Of a stretch of DNA of 64,000 bases, positions 22,100 through 33,375 are shown one piece after another. Below the pieces are notes generated by a model that worked only from the letters and a program-made list of their open reading frames with translations, was not told where the DNA came from and did no database searches. The DNA is from Saussurea involucrata (lineage: Eukaryota > Streptophyta > Magnoliopsida > Asterales > Asteraceae). The position numbers and the translations under genes are program-made. Location: the NCBI GenBank assembly GCA_033807775.1, contig CM066325.1, positions 19,711,301-19,775,300 on the forward strand. The letters are read 5' to 3'. Every line of letters begins with the position of its first letter. The first letter of the stretch is position 1.

Positions 22100-22288
22100 T
22101 TTGTTAAATAATTAAATGTATAAATAAAAGAATTAAAATAAATGAGGTGGCAAAGGGGTTTGAGGGAATGGGGTACGGATGTTTAGGGATCGTGAGGGAT
22201 GGAGTGAGGGATGGAAGAAAAGCTGATGTGGCGATGATGTGGAGGGGAATCTTTCACAGATAGGAGGGATGGGGTACGGATGGCCTAA

Positions 22289-22921
22289 CATAGTTGTTGG
22301 AGATGATGTGACATAAATTAATTTAAAATTTAGAAATTATACCCTATAATTTCTTATTATATTATTCAGTATGATGTCAGCAAAAAGTACCGATGTGATG
22401 TTTTTTTTTGATAAGGTTCATCTAGGCTTTTCCTAGACTACATCCTTGGCAATTTGGAAACAAACAAACAAAGCGGCCGTCTAAGACTAAGCCTGACCAC
22501 AGAATGCTGACGCCTGGACTCGAACCCAGGGTGGATGGGATATTCCACCACATCCCCCAAGCCTTTGCCAACACGCCACCACCCTTGTGGGTGTGATGTT
22601 AACAATTAACAAAAATCAATTTTCTATTAAAAAATCATAGTCACAACCACCACAATTTCTAAATTAAATATCTCGTGAGACACAATTTCAATTGCTTTGT
22701 AACCCCATTTACTATTAAAAAATTATAATCACACCCACCATAATTTTTTAAATTAAAAATCTTATACGACGCACTTTCAATTGCTTTGTAACCTCGTTTA
22801 CAATTACCGTAGTAGTTGATCTAATAATTTGTCGTAATCTAAGTTTGTCTTTTATTCCATCCTATCAAACGTAAATTTCAGTCTTTTCAATCCTATCAAA
22901 CATGACTAGTGAGTAGTGCTA
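22289..22921 (+). repeat. dispersed AT-rich repeat interrupted by a SINE
   Basis: It matches 2470-2720 in inverted orientation. A further partial duplication follows: about 22610-22700 (TATTAAAAAATCATAGTCAC onward) recurs at about 22710-22800. Confidence 0.55.
22403..22591 (-). mobile_element. tRNA-derived SINE
   Basis: On the minus strand the head has an A-box-like TGGCGTGTTGGCAAAGG and a B-box GGGTTCGAGTCC, and the tail ends in an A run (plus-strand T run at 22401-22409). A 9-bp duplication TGTGATGTT flanks it (22394-22402 and 22592-22600). Length about 190 bp. Confidence 0.9.
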
Positions 22922-22924
22922 TTA

Positions 22925-23857
22925 GAGCATCACCAGTCATGAACCTCTTCAGGGGTTTATGACTCTGCCACATCAGCTTTCTCTTTCTGCTACATCAGTT
23001 TTCTCTTTTCTACTTATTTTATAAACCTCTCACTCACAATCATGGACCGGTTCATGGTTAATTTAATAAAAAACAATAACTAAAATTTAATTATAATTAA
23101 AAGACAATAATTAATAATTAAAATAATAAAAGTCACAATAATTGAAAGTTACAATACGTTAAAATTAAAAAAAATAGAATTATAGTTAATTATAATTTTT
23201 TATTTTAATGAATTAAGCTAATTAAATTTGATAAGAAAAATAAATATAAAATATAATTATTTGTAAAATAGAGCGCCTAATTATTTTACTTTAAATCACA
23301 TTTTAATAAAATACAAACATTAGATAAATAATTGTATTAGAAAAGAAAGATAGAATGGAAAAGATATGTATTGGAAAAGATAAGTGTATTAATTAATTTG
23401 ACAGATTTTTAAAAAAAATAAATTTATTAGTAGTTAAATTTAGATACAAACCATTGATATTCAACCATTTTATAAATTTAGATACAAACCATTGATTTTA
23501 ATTTTCAAAAATTAAAAATATTTAATTAATGGCTTTTTATCTATAATGGGTCCCACAATTCTTCAATGCAAACCGGAAAGATAAGTGTATTAATTAATTT
23601 GACAGATTTTTTAAAAAAATAAATTTATTAGTAGTTAAATTTAGATACAAACCATTGATATTCAACCATTTTATAAATTTAGATACAAACCATTGATTTT
23701 AATTTTCAAAAATTAAAAATATTTAATTAATGGCTTTTTATCTATAATGGGTCCCACAATTCTTCAATGCAAACCGGTCCTCAATTGAGAACCCTTCTCT
23801 TCCACGTGGATGAGAAGTGGTTCTTCCCAATAGTGTTCCAATTCATAAACCAGTCCC
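22925..23857. repeat. MITE-like unit starting GAGCATCACCAGTC, with an internal duplication
   Basis: TTA plus GAGCATCACC at 22922 looks like a PIF-type MITE end. The far end (CCAGTCCC before TTA at 23858) is only weakly similar in inverted orientation, so the element may be rearranged. It holds the 201-bp duplication below. Confidence 0.4.
23377..23778. repeat. near-perfect 201-bp tandem duplication
   Basis: The block from AAGATAAGTGTATTAATTAA to CAATGCAAACCGG occurs twice head-to-tail with a period of 201 and almost no differences, so the duplication is recent. Confidence 0.9.
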
Positions 23858-23860
23858 TTA

Positions 23861-24393
23861 GAGCATCTGCAATGGAAGGTCCTTAGAGCCACCTCATCTT
23901 TGAAGAACCGGTTCATTAAAAAAAACACCATTGTGAAGTTGGTGACTTGGCAAACCGCTCCATGAAGATGGAGCGGTCCATGCCATGTGATAAGAAAACC
24001 ATTTGATTTATTTAATATAAAATAATGAAGCCATTGGATTTACTTAACATTAAATGATTAATTAATAAAGACATTTATTTAATTATTTTTCTCTATCCAG
24101 ATTCCAGAACATTGAATCAATAATGTAAAATGTAGTGTTCCACTTACATTAAAATAATACATAAATAATACAAATTAATTTAGTGTTCCTAATGTATATT
24201 AACATTAAAATAAATTAGTTTGTATTATAACTAAATTAGTTTTTTATTATAGTTTTTTATTATAGTTTTTTATTGTAAAACTATGGACTGATCCATTATT
24301 GAAAGTGAAAGATTTATAAAATGTGTAGGAGAGAGAGAAAGCTGAGATGGCAAAACCATGGACCTCTAAAGAGGTCCATGATTGTGGATGCTC
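23861..24393. mobile_element. PIF/Harbinger-type MITE (533 bp)
   Basis: The ends GAGCATCTGCAATGG and CATGATTGTGGATGCTC are inverted, and TTA flanks both sides (23858-23860, 24394-24396). There is no coding capacity. Confidence 0.8.
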
Positions 24394-24561
24394 TTAGTCC
24401 ACGTGTCTCTTAGTATTCTACAAGACAATCCTCTACTATAAGACCTTCCGTAATGGAACCCTCAAGCCCTCAAGCCACCTCAGCGCCACATCATCTTTTC
24501 TCCTTACCTTCTTCTTACCCTAAAGTGGAGTACCAGAACCCTCAAGCCCTCAAGCCCTCTT

Positions 24562-24704
24562 TTTTTGGAAAGGGTTCATGGGCCTTCGGCCCAGTACATC
24601 CCTGGCAAACAACCGACCGCGAAGTAATGCAGCCCTGAGAAAATCCCAGTGGCCACAAGTGCTGTGGGTGGGGCTCGAACCCGGGCAAGCGCTATGAACT
24701 CCCC
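24562..24704 (-). mobile_element. SINE inserted in the Harbinger element
   Basis: On the minus strand it has a B-box-like GGGTTCGAGCCCC and an A-rich tail; the 9-bp duplication AGCCCTCTT flanks it (24553-24561 and 24705-24713). At 143 bp it is shorter than the SINE at 22403 and of a different family. Confidence 0.82.
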
Positions 24705-24845
24705 AGCCCTCTTGCCACCTCATTTTTTTTAATTCTTTTATTTATACATTTAATTATTTAACAAAATAAAAATATTTATATATTTTTTAATAAATAAAAA
24801 TAAGATAAATAATAAAAATAAAAATTCATATCATTCATTAAAAAA

Positions 24846-25262
24846 TTAAATTTTTTGTTTGGCGGCTCTATTTTCATATTTTTTGTTTTTTTCTTTTCTC
24901 GTTGGTGTCGGGTTTGATGGTTCCGGGATAGATTGTTGTGTGGAGATGAATTGTGGTGTGTGCGGGCTAGAATGTTGGGTTTCCGGAACAATGTCGTCGT
25001 CGAGATCGATTGCGGGTGAAGGAAGATTGTAGTTGGCCGGAGTAAAACCTTGTTGAATCAAACCGGAACGTGTAAATTGGTAAGGAAATTGTTAGGGAAA
25101 TTGTTGGAAAAATTGTTGCGAAAATTGTGGCGGAAATTGTTGCGAAAATTGCGGATGATAATCTTGTTGTGAAAATGCTTGGAAACCAAGCTCCGGGTCT
25201 TCTTGCGGTTGCGGTGTATCCGGTCGGTTACGACGGGATGTAGGTGTTTTGTTTGGATTCAT
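24846..25262 (-). pseudogene. broken ORF1-like protein of the Harbinger element
   Basis: The likely start is the ATG at 25262 (MNPNKTPTSRRNRPDTPQPQ), followed by a glutamine- and phenylalanine-rich stretch (QQFPPQFSQQFFQQF). An in-frame TAA near 25095 interrupts it; the same frame goes on to 24846 with EPSNPTPTRKEKNKKYENRA near the end. Such Q-rich N-termini are typical of the Myb/trihelix-type ORF1 proteins of plant PIF elements. The DNA-binding trihelix part expected in the middle is absent, so an internal deletion probably removed it. Non-functional as it stands. Confidence 0.55.
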
Positions 25263-25482
25263 GATGAAATTTGAGAGATTTTGAGAGATTTTGGTGTGAA
25301 AAAATAAGAGGTTTGGATTAATATATATAGTGTGATTAAATTGAAAAAAAATTAAAAAATAAATAAATATAAATATAGCCGTTGCTAGCCGTTGGAGTTT
25401 ATTTATTTTCAAAAATTTAAAAAAAAATAAAAAAACAAACAAATCATTCGGGATCAACGGGTTTGGGAACCCGCATGCCAAG

Positions 25483-25510
25483 CCCCCCCCCCCCCCCCCC
25501 CCCCCCCCCC
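25483..25510. repeat. poly-C tract, about 28 bases
   Basis: An uninterrupted C run near the right end of the Harbinger element; its true length is uncertain because such runs are prone to slippage. Confidence 0.9.
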
Positions 25511-25571
25511 GTATTGGAACCCTCCCAAGCCCTCAACCTACCCGAGCCCGAGCCCGATACGGAAGGCCTAA

Positions 25572-26197
25572 TAATTTTTTAAAGCGACAACTCAATATAA
25601 AAATGCTATATTTAAATCAAACAATAACAAAATTTCAATCAATATTATTTACTATAATTTAATACCAAATAGCTTATTAATTAAATAATTACAAAAAATA
25701 AATAAATTAATTTTATGTTTTATCCAATAAATAAATGTTTATAATTATATTATTAAATCTTAAAAACTTAAATTAAAATACAAAGTAAATATATTACATT
25801 AATCATTATTTTTTTCTTCTCCAAATCATTGTCAAGTCTATTCAATCAAATTTGATTGTAAACAATAATTCGTTAACTTGTTATGTACTTGTATTCAATT
25901 TTAGTGATAATTTTCGTACTCAAAAAGTAATAATTATTTTGTATTAAATTATAGTAAAGAAAATAATTGTAGTTTTGTTGTTATTTGTTCAAGATAATTT
26001 TAAAGTTGATATGACACTGATATAACACTTTAGAAACTGTGTTAAAATTTTATTGTAGTGGATGGTTTTATATATAGGAGGTCATCTATAGACTATGCTA
26101 TTATATAAAAATTTTAAAATAATTATTTTTAAAAATCTTAAAAATTTATAAGTTAAACTTGATGTACAACCCCTCCACGTCCATTCCCCACTAACCT
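25572..26197. other. AT-rich DNA without recognised features
   Basis: I see no ORF, RNA or terminal repeats here. Confidence 0.4.
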
Positions 26198-26205
26198 CTC
26201 TTGAA

Positions 26206-26884
26206 TAGGCTTGTAAACGAATCGAACGAACACGAACGGAGGCTTGTTCGTGTTCATTCGTTTAACTTAGCCGAACAAATGAACGAACACGAACGGTAAA
26301 CTAACAAAATCTTAGGTGTTCGTGTTCGTTTGTTTAAGAAATGGGTGTGTTCGTGTTCGTGTTCGTGTTCGTTTGTATTCGTTCGTTTAAGTGCTAAACG
26401 AACGTAAACGCACATAAACGAACGGACGAACATAAATGAACAACCTTAAACGAACAAACATAAACGAACAGTCTTAAATGAACAAGCATAAACAAACGAA
26501 CAATGGTAGGGATGTAAACTAGGTTAAAAAGGCGCACATATAAGTCCTAATTTAAGTAATGAAGGCCCAAAATATAATTCCCAAATTAAGTTAAGAGGGC
26601 CCAACATCTAATATACATTTGTTTTATTTTAATTACACATATGAATATTTATATATAAATGTTATAATATAAAATATAAACGAACATAAATGAACGAACA
26701 TTCACGAACGTAAATGAACGAACGTTCACGAACGTAAATGAACGAAAGAGACATTTGTTCATGTTCGTTCGTTTAACTAAACGAACAAAAAAACATGTTC
26801 ATGTTCGTTCATTTATTAAATAAACGAACATAAACGAACTTAAGCCGAACGGTTCGGTGAACGTTCAGTTCGTTTACAAGCCTA
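26206..26884. mobile_element. hAT-type fold-back element (679 bp)
   Basis: The ends TAGGCTTGTAAACGAA and TTCGTTTACAAGCCTA are inverted, and the perfect 8-bp duplication CTCTTGAA flanks it (26198-26205, 26885-26892), the hAT signature. Both arms are built of GAACGAACA/TGTTCGTTC repeats and could fold into a long hairpin. No transposase. Confidence 0.92.
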
Positions 26885-26892
26885 CTCTTGAA

Positions 26893-27730
26893 TCCATGTC
26901 CCATTTTTTTACAAATTATACAATTGTAATCGTCTCATCAATTACCTTTGAAATGATCCCAATATTGAATATTTTTAGATTTAATCAAATTATTAAATAT
27001 CACGATTATATATAAATGATTTGTTTTGTATTCTTTACGTTTTAATTTTTCACTTTATACTCTTGTCATAACAAAAATACATAATCATTGATTAACTAAA
27101 ATACATTTAAAATGCATTTTGTTCACAAATTATACAATTATAATCTTTTTCTTCAATAATAATAAGTTCATTTTTGAATATTTTTTAATTTAATAATAAT
27201 ATTGTAAAACATCATAAAGACGTGTCAAGATTTTTCAAGAATGATGTGTCGAGATTTTTTTAAACTTGTACATTTTACACCCTTGTCTAATCAAGCATCT
27301 TATAAAAAGATTGGGTTTTAAGACACCTAATATTTTTTTGCGTCTTATAAACTTAATTTTGTTGTAGTGATAGTTTCTTTTAGTTGTTTGAATAATCAAT
27401 GTTTTTTTAATCTTAATTTTTATTTTGTTGTTATTTTGATCCTTTGTAGTTTGTCTATATATTAATAATCTCACATCGAATTTAATTTTGAATATTGTGC
27501 TCGCATATTTCAATTCTTAGCCGAAAAAATATGTGAATTTATCTTAATTTTCTTTGTTTTTTTAAACTTATATTTTTTAAAGCTAATTTTGTTATGAATT
27601 TAATGGTTTTTAAATTAATATAAAGGTTTTTATCTTATATGTACGTTATGTTAAAAAATTGATTTGTGATTGGATATATAAAACATTTTTTTTTAATAAA
27701 AACTTAAAAATTTGTGAATTACATTAAATT
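26893..27730. repeat. AT-rich DNA with a dispersed repeat motif
   Basis: A block reading ACAAATTATACAATTGTAAT then a CGTCTCATCAAT-like part and CCCAATATTGAATATTTTT occurs at about 26905 and 27125, again near 27970 and near 63195. No gene seen. Confidence 0.5.
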
Positions 27731-27751
27731 ATAAAGCATACTAATCTGTTG

Positions 27752-27936
27752 GTCCTTATAGTTTGTTCAAAAACAAATTAGTCCTTCATAAAGGCTGTTA
27801 ATTAACGTTGTTAAATGGAGGGACCATGTGTTTTATGACAATGAAAAGTTAGGGACCATTGGTGTAGATAGTTTGTTTTAAGGATTAAATCCAAAATTTG
27901 AGCAAACCATAGAAACCACCGGTGTAATTCACTCTT
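27752..27936. repeat. MULE-type arm with GGTCCTTATAG / GGTGTAATTCACTC ends
   Basis: Reverse-read it starts GAGTGAATTACACCGGTGG and contains 'no-protein' blocks like AACGTTAATTAACAGCC, matching the structure of other MULE arms in this window. No partner arm found. Confidence 0.45.
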
Positions 27937-28609
27937 AACTAAAATACATTAAAAAATATGTTTCTATTTTTACAAACTATACCATAATAATCGCCTCATC
28001 AATACCTTAAAAATAAGCTCAAATGTAATGGGTTTGTAGACCTCACTATCGAGCGAATCTTTTCCAGTTTTTTTGACCAATTGACCATATTAATGGTGAA
28101 TTTTATATATATCTGATATGTGATTTATAAACACATAAAACCATAAATTAGAATCGTATGATGAAGAATAAAACTGAACATGAAACAAGATTATTTTTTT
28201 GAGTTCTCACTTTAGATCGAAGATGATTCGTGCCACACTGGGCACAAGTATACCTTTGATATTTCATGATTTACAATTTCAATCGCCTGAGTTTAGTTAA
28301 TATTTTTTTTATAAACCACCACAGAAATATACCATTAACATTTCATGTTATCCAGACATCTGGTACCTCTTCCTACCCTCTCATCTTCTCAATTGAACCG
28401 AACCCGAAAACCTCTCCATCTCCATCTTCTTCTTCTTATTCTCTAAAACCAAAACTTGTCCATCTTCTTCTCGTTTTTTCCGACGACACAAAAAATCTCT
28501 TCATCTCTTCTTGACCTCTACACCAAGGACGACCCCATAATTTCTTTCAAACGGTGGCATCATTTGACTATAAGAAACAAATATAAGAATTTTTTTTCAC
28601 AAAATCATC

Positions 28610-28810
28610 GTTAGTATGTTGGTTAGTTTATTGTTTTTCATATGTTAGGTCATGTGTTCAAGTCTTTTATTGCATTTTTTTCCAGAAGCATATTAAATAT
28701 GAAATTAAAAGGTAAAAACTAAGAAAATGACACTAACAAGATTCAAACTCGGGTATGAGGTGAAAGAAAAGTCTTGCAAACCAACTATGCTATGGAAAAC
28801 TTATGTCTTC
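28610..28810. mobile_element. possible pair of tail-to-tail SINE-like sequences
   Basis: The plus strand at 28617-28665 has GTTGGTTAG...GTGTTCAAGTC; the minus strand at 28810-28740 has TAGCATAGTTGGTT...GAGTTTGAATC. Both resemble A-box plus B-box arrangements of tRNA-derived heads with tails facing each other. They are degenerate and without clear TSDs. Confidence 0.4.
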
Positions 28811-29193
28811 ATTGTAGTTTTAAAATATATATGATGACACACAACAAATTGATATGGTGACACTTTTTACGACCCTATTAACTTTTACATTGACGGAGGA
28901 ACGAAACGGTGGCACGGGTCACCTCATGCTCTACATTAAAGTCTCTCCATGCTCTACACTGTGCCTTCTTCGATTTCCCCTCAAACTGTAACACAGAAAC
29001 CAAAACCATAATCGACTTCTCTATCTACTGTGTTTATAGATGTGTGTCTACAGTGTCAAACTAGATTTTATATTTGATTTAGGTTGTATTTAGGGTTTTT
29101 AATGTTTGTTGTTAATGTTAAGTGGGAGAAGATCAAGATTTGAATGCCGAGGGGTTCATTGGGGTCTCGTCGGAAAAAACAGGTTTTGTCGGC
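28811..29193. other. flank of the outer LTR element
   Basis: No gene supported. A 61-codon cysteine-rich frame at 29106-29291 crosses the LTR boundary at 29199 and is therefore chimeric. Confidence 0.5.
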
Positions 29194-29704
29194 TGTGTTG
29201 TAATAACCGTGTTCCTGGTTTGAATAAATGTAAGTTTTGTGGTGCAAAGTGTGAAAAAGAGAAAGTTTGGTGTGTTGGTGGTAAAGTATAAAAAGGGTAA
29301 AAAACCCTAGAAATCTCATTCTTCTCTAAGAGAAACTGTGTGCGGCTAGGTGCGATTTTGGGTGCAAAAGCAAGGAAATCAAATCGGTTCAGAGTTCCTC
29401 AATTGGGTGAGTGGAATCTTCTTGCAAGGTAATCATTATTCCTTGTTATTGTTATCTTGTGGAAATCAAGGGTTTAGAAGGTGGAATTTGGTGTTTTGTT
29501 ATCTCCTGGTAATGTATAGAAGTGGAGTCTGTGCGTTTTAATCGGACCAAATATAAGATATTTGATGATTTAACTCACTAAATCAACTAGAAATAGTGTT
29601 CCCTAATCTTGTTAGTCTATTATCAATTTTGGATTTGTGTGGATTGACCGATTAGAGTGTGTGGGTATTCGTATCTCGATAAGAAACCCAGAAATCCCGG
29701 AACT

Positions 29705-30380
29705 CATCAGGATCCGGTATTAAAATTTATGGGATCCGGAATTAAGATATTGGATCCAAAGTTTATTTTAATTTAATTAGATCTGGAGTTGGGCTTGGTG
29801 GGATCCAGAATTTGGACCAAGTCCATAAGATCCGGAGTTGTATTTGAGATCCGGAATTTGACTAGTATTCGAGAACCGGAATGGGCTAAAATTTAATTAA
29901 ATCCGGAATGGGCTAAAAAGTAATCATCAGGAACCAGAATTTGGATTTTAATTACTTATCGGATCCAGTGTGACAATTGGGCTGATGACGATTCCAGAAT
30001 TTATTTTAACTTCTTGGATCAGGAAGTTTCCACTTTGGGCTTGGTCTGCTGGTGGATCCGGAGTCCAACAAGACCCGGAATCTGGCTTGTGGATCCGGTA
30101 TTGTTGAGGAGATCCGGAATTATCATTCTTTTGGGCTTGAACGTTAATGGGGGGTCCGGAAATCACATTTAAAATCGGATTGGACCTAAATGCTCAAAGA
30201 ACCGGTATTTGGGCTTGATATTAGATCCAATATTTAATTTAAAAATCGGAAATTAGAATAAATAGTGGATCCGGAATGTAAATTTAGACCCGGAATTGAG
30301 TTTGGGTCGTGAGTCCGGAATTCAATTATTAGATCCGGAATTTAGTGGTTGGACCGGTTGTACCCGGAACCCGGGTATTT
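29705..30380 (+). repeat. GATCCGGAATT motif array
   Basis: More than a dozen copies of GATCCGGAATT and near variants stand 15-40 bp apart in otherwise unrelated sequence. With a TATA box at 29286 the array would lie in the transcribed leader. Confidence 0.85.
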
Positions 30381-30544
30381 TCGGCTGAGGCTTTTCAAGA
30401 TAGAAAATTTTAGTAAAATCCAGTGTGCCTTACCTGGTATGTGTGTTGGGTTTAAATTGTAGGTGCGAGTAGAGACGATTGATGCGAGTAAGAATTTCTA
30501 ATCAGGACTCCAGGTGAGTCTTTCTAAACCTAAATTTTATACAA

Positions 30545-30812
30545 GTGTGACATGGTTATTATCTAACTGTGTGCTTTTCAACTGCTTTTTATTACAAAGC
30601 GAAGAGTAAATGTGTGGCATGATTATTATCTAACAGTGTGCTTTTCAACTGCTTTTTATTACAAAGCGAAGAGTAAATGTGTGGCATGATTATTATCTAA
30701 CGGTGTGCTTTTCAACTGCTTTTTATTACAAAGCGAAGAGTAAATGTGTGGCATGATTATTATATAACGGTGTGCTTTTCAACTGCTTTTTATTACAAAG
30801 CGAAGAGTAAGT
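30545..30812 (+). repeat. 67-bp tandem repeat, four units
   Basis: Units start GTGTG(G/A)CATG at 30545, 30612, 30679 and 30746; they are almost identical to each other. A partial fifth start follows. Confidence 0.95.
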
Positions 30813-31130
30813 GTGTGGCAAAATGTGTGATTTAAATGTGTGTGAACATGCTCTAGCTTGGTGTGAAATGGGGGGGGGGGGGGTCCCATAATAGTATATA
30901 TGAATTTGTTTCATATATGGGCGGGTGTGCCCTATTGCGCTGTCACGGTGTGTGTGACTATAGCGTGTGTGCTCTATTGCGCTGTCACGGTGTGTGTGAC
31001 TATAGCGTGTGCCAGTAGCAGGTGTCATTGTGTGCATTTCATTTTAAGTGTGCTTGTTATGATTGTATAAACTCTTTCATAACTATTTTATAAATTGTGA
31101 TGTTTTATGGTGTGACCTGGTGTGGAGGGA

Positions 31131-31191
31131 ACTCACTAGACCTCATGGTCTAACCCTCGATTTTCAAAACTAAAACCTTTTTCAGGTAAGC
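31131..31191 (+). promoter_or_regulatory. conserved LTR hairpin and CAG|GTAAGC signal (5' LTR)
   Basis: Stem-loop TAGACC-TCAT-GGTCTA at 31137-31152, then CCTTTTTCAG|GTAAGC (junction 31185/31186). The acceptor-like and donor-like halves touch, as in recursive splice sites. Confidence 0.6.
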
Positions 31192-31421
31192 AGGTAGTCG
31201 AAAGCTTGCTTAGAAGTTTGGCAAGGCGTGAGGCGGAGGTTGCGTATAGAAGGATTAGAAGGCTTTCCTTTTGTTATATAGTTATGTTCTCAGTTGTAGT
31301 TAGGGTTATTTTCGCAAACCCAGTTTGTAATCTGGATAGTGTGATCACGTTGAGCCATTTTTGGCGTTTTATATTAAAGAAGTGGCCTTTAGCGTGATAG
31401 TTTGGTGTGAGTTGTTACAGT

Positions 31422-31433
31422 TGGTATCAGAGC
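31422..31433 (+). promoter_or_regulatory. primer-binding site of the outer element
   Basis: TGGTATCAGAGC, complementary to initiator tRNA-Met, two bases after the LTR end. Confidence 0.92.
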
Positions 31434-33370
31434 GCTAATTTAAGGGATTTAGTTGACCGATTGTGCCTAAACTTAAACTGTGGAGTAGGAAGACACAGCT
31501 GAGACATAGGAAGCCTTTAGGGAAGACCTTAATCACTGAGAATTTAGGATGATGGTAGTGAGGACTCTCATGTAAGGTAAATTCAAATCACATCTAGCCA
31601 ATGTCATTATGAATTTACAGGTGCATGGGTATGCTTGATTACTGTTGTTCTGATATTGGTGGTGTGTGGAGTGTGGTGGATTGAGTGTGGAGAATAATAG
31701 TAGTGTGTAGAGTGTGGTGATTTGAGTGTGGAGAATAACAGTAGTGTGTAAAGTTTTAACCTTGTCATGATGGCAACGGTTTAGTGTGTTGTGCAGATTA
31801 TTCTTGGTGTGACTGATGACACTATCTAGAAGGGTATTGTTTGAATGTAGTGTGAGTGTCCGTGTGAAGTAGAATCTTTAGGGTTCTTAAAGAAAATAAT
31901 TGATTGGAGGTGAGCTCCTAATCTCTGATGAGTCTTTATTCTGGGAGTTCCCGATGTCGGTGGATTGAGATCCTAAGAGTTTTAACTCAAGGATCGGTTA
32001 GTAGAGGTGTGCTTTCTTACACTCTAGTCAGTGGAAGAGGTACACGGGTGGTTGATAAATGATAGATGTATGGATTGGTAACACTAGTGTTGGTTAACTT
32101 ATTTGGGGTCGAGGTGAAGCCGTATATTTTGCAAATTAGTAGGCAGGTGGTAGCTGTGAGGTTGGAACATCCAAGTGTGTGGGGAACTACCGGTACCGAT
32201 TATTGTTTCAAATGTAAGGAACCTGATGGTTTGGTTGGAAGTAGGGTGTCGACGTTGATTTGTTGTAACAACAAACGGTTGACCTTGCTGGAGCGTATAG
32301 CCTTCAATGTAAAGTGAGTCATGCATTGTGTTTTCAAACAAGTTACATAAGTCCTTCATGTCAAAATGTGTGTGTGGGGGTGCCTCGTAAGTTTCTGGTT
32401 TTGAAAATGAGTTGGCGTGTCCAAGGGTGTGCTTGAAGGAAAAGATAAATTTATTTACGTGGTATGATAAATTTCGAACTTGGAGAAATAGTGAATTATT
32501 TCACTTCTTTTACGAGTGAGTTAAACTTTGTTGTAGAAATCATAACAATATCTGATCGCATGGTTTTATGGGTGAAAACGATATGATCACGTTGTTGACA
32601 TATCAGCGAGTGTGAGAGTCGGTCGACTATCCTAGTGTGGGTGATTTTGCTGTATTTTTAAAATTTTGCACGAAGAGAGTTTCAGTGAATGCACTTTCAA
32701 TTGATGGACAAGTGTGCGTGTGAGCGATCCTTGAGATCGGTGTGTGTGTGGTTGTTCTTTATGGAGGTGTCGTGTCGTACATATCAAACCTTGTTTTGTG
32801 GGATAGTTCGAGTGTGTAAAACGATTTAAATCATTGTGTTGTCACGCGTGAAGGCTATGAACTCGCTAGGTGGTAAGAGACATTGCGCTTAATAATGTGC
32901 AAAGCTCAGAGAGTGGAAAATGTGGTTGAGACGTCGATGGTCGATTCGTGACCTTGGTGTCACAGTTTAGGGAGGGCGGCGTCTAACTGTAGTCTCAGTC
33001 TTTGACTTTAGAGGTGCTTGTGTGATGGTAGTCTTTGCTCTTGTTTGGTAAGTTGACGTGTGGTTGACGGCGGGGGAGTGTCCCGGGTGATTTCGAAGTA
33101 GGCAAAATACTTCGGAGGGTAGCGTTGTGGTATGTGGATGAAATGGTATCGGCGTGGAGCCGGAGTTGAGGAGAACTTGTATTTAGGCTAATTGTCAGGC
33201 ATTGAGGTTGAAGTTAACGACAGGTGTGAGTCGTTGTCGGGAGATTTGAAATTGAAAGGTTAGCCCTGGTGTGTTTATTTTGTCGGGCGTGTGCGCGGAG
33301 ATAAGAGGTCAGTTGGATAGGTGATTCGTCCTATGTGGTTGTTATGTCGTTTACGAATGAAGTAATTAGC
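31434..33370 (+). other. non-coding interior of the outer element (left part)
   Basis: Rich in TGTG. No frame above about 86 codons and no gag or pol similarity seen. It is interrupted at ACAAC (33371-33375) by LARD2. Confidence 0.7.
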
Positions 33371-33375
33371 ACAAC

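Larger units (their letters stand above)
20307..22285 (+). mobile_element. PIF/Harbinger element with transposase
   Basis: The ends GGCCTTCCGTACCCC and GGGGTACGGATGGCC are inverted, and the 3-bp duplication TAA flanks both sides (20304-20306, 22286-22288), which is diagnostic of PIF/Harbinger. The subterminal DNA is G-rich with repeated CGGGATGG motifs, possible transposase-binding sites. It encodes one protein; the Myb-like ORF1 protein that PIF elements normally also encode is missing. Confidence 0.93.
24442..25568 (-). mobile_element. second PIF/Harbinger element, ORF1-bearing deletion derivative
   Basis: The ends GACCTTCCGTA and TACGGAAGGCC pair with each other and match the element at 20307; TAA flanks both sides (24439-24441, 25569-25571). 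It has no transposase, a broken ORF1-like frame on the minus strand, a SINE insertion and a long C run. Confidence 0.85.
29199..31419 (+). repeat. 5' LTR of the outer element
   Basis: Length 2221 bp. In order: TATAAAAA (29286), donor-like AAG|GTAATC (29429), TCCGGAATT array (29705-30380), CAG|GTGAGTC (30514), four 67-bp repeats (30545-30812), poly-G (about 30870-30882), a duplicated GCTGTCACGGTGTGTGTGAC block, hairpin (31137-31152), CAG|GTAAGC (31186) and TGTTACA. Confidence 0.88.

Noticed and set aside
28987..28993. TGTAACA as the start of the outer LTR.
   Set aside because: The start at 29199 has a matching TGTGT on both sides and resembles the solo LTR start; this one has neither.
29106..29291. 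Cysteine-rich 61-codon frame as a zinc-binding small protein.
   Set aside because: It crosses the LTR start and target duplication at 29199, so it is an accidental fusion.
31206..31397. 63-codon frame in the outer LTR, repeated at 60142.
   Set aside because: It lies in the U5 part of the LTR and its sequence changes between copies without sign of protein constraint.
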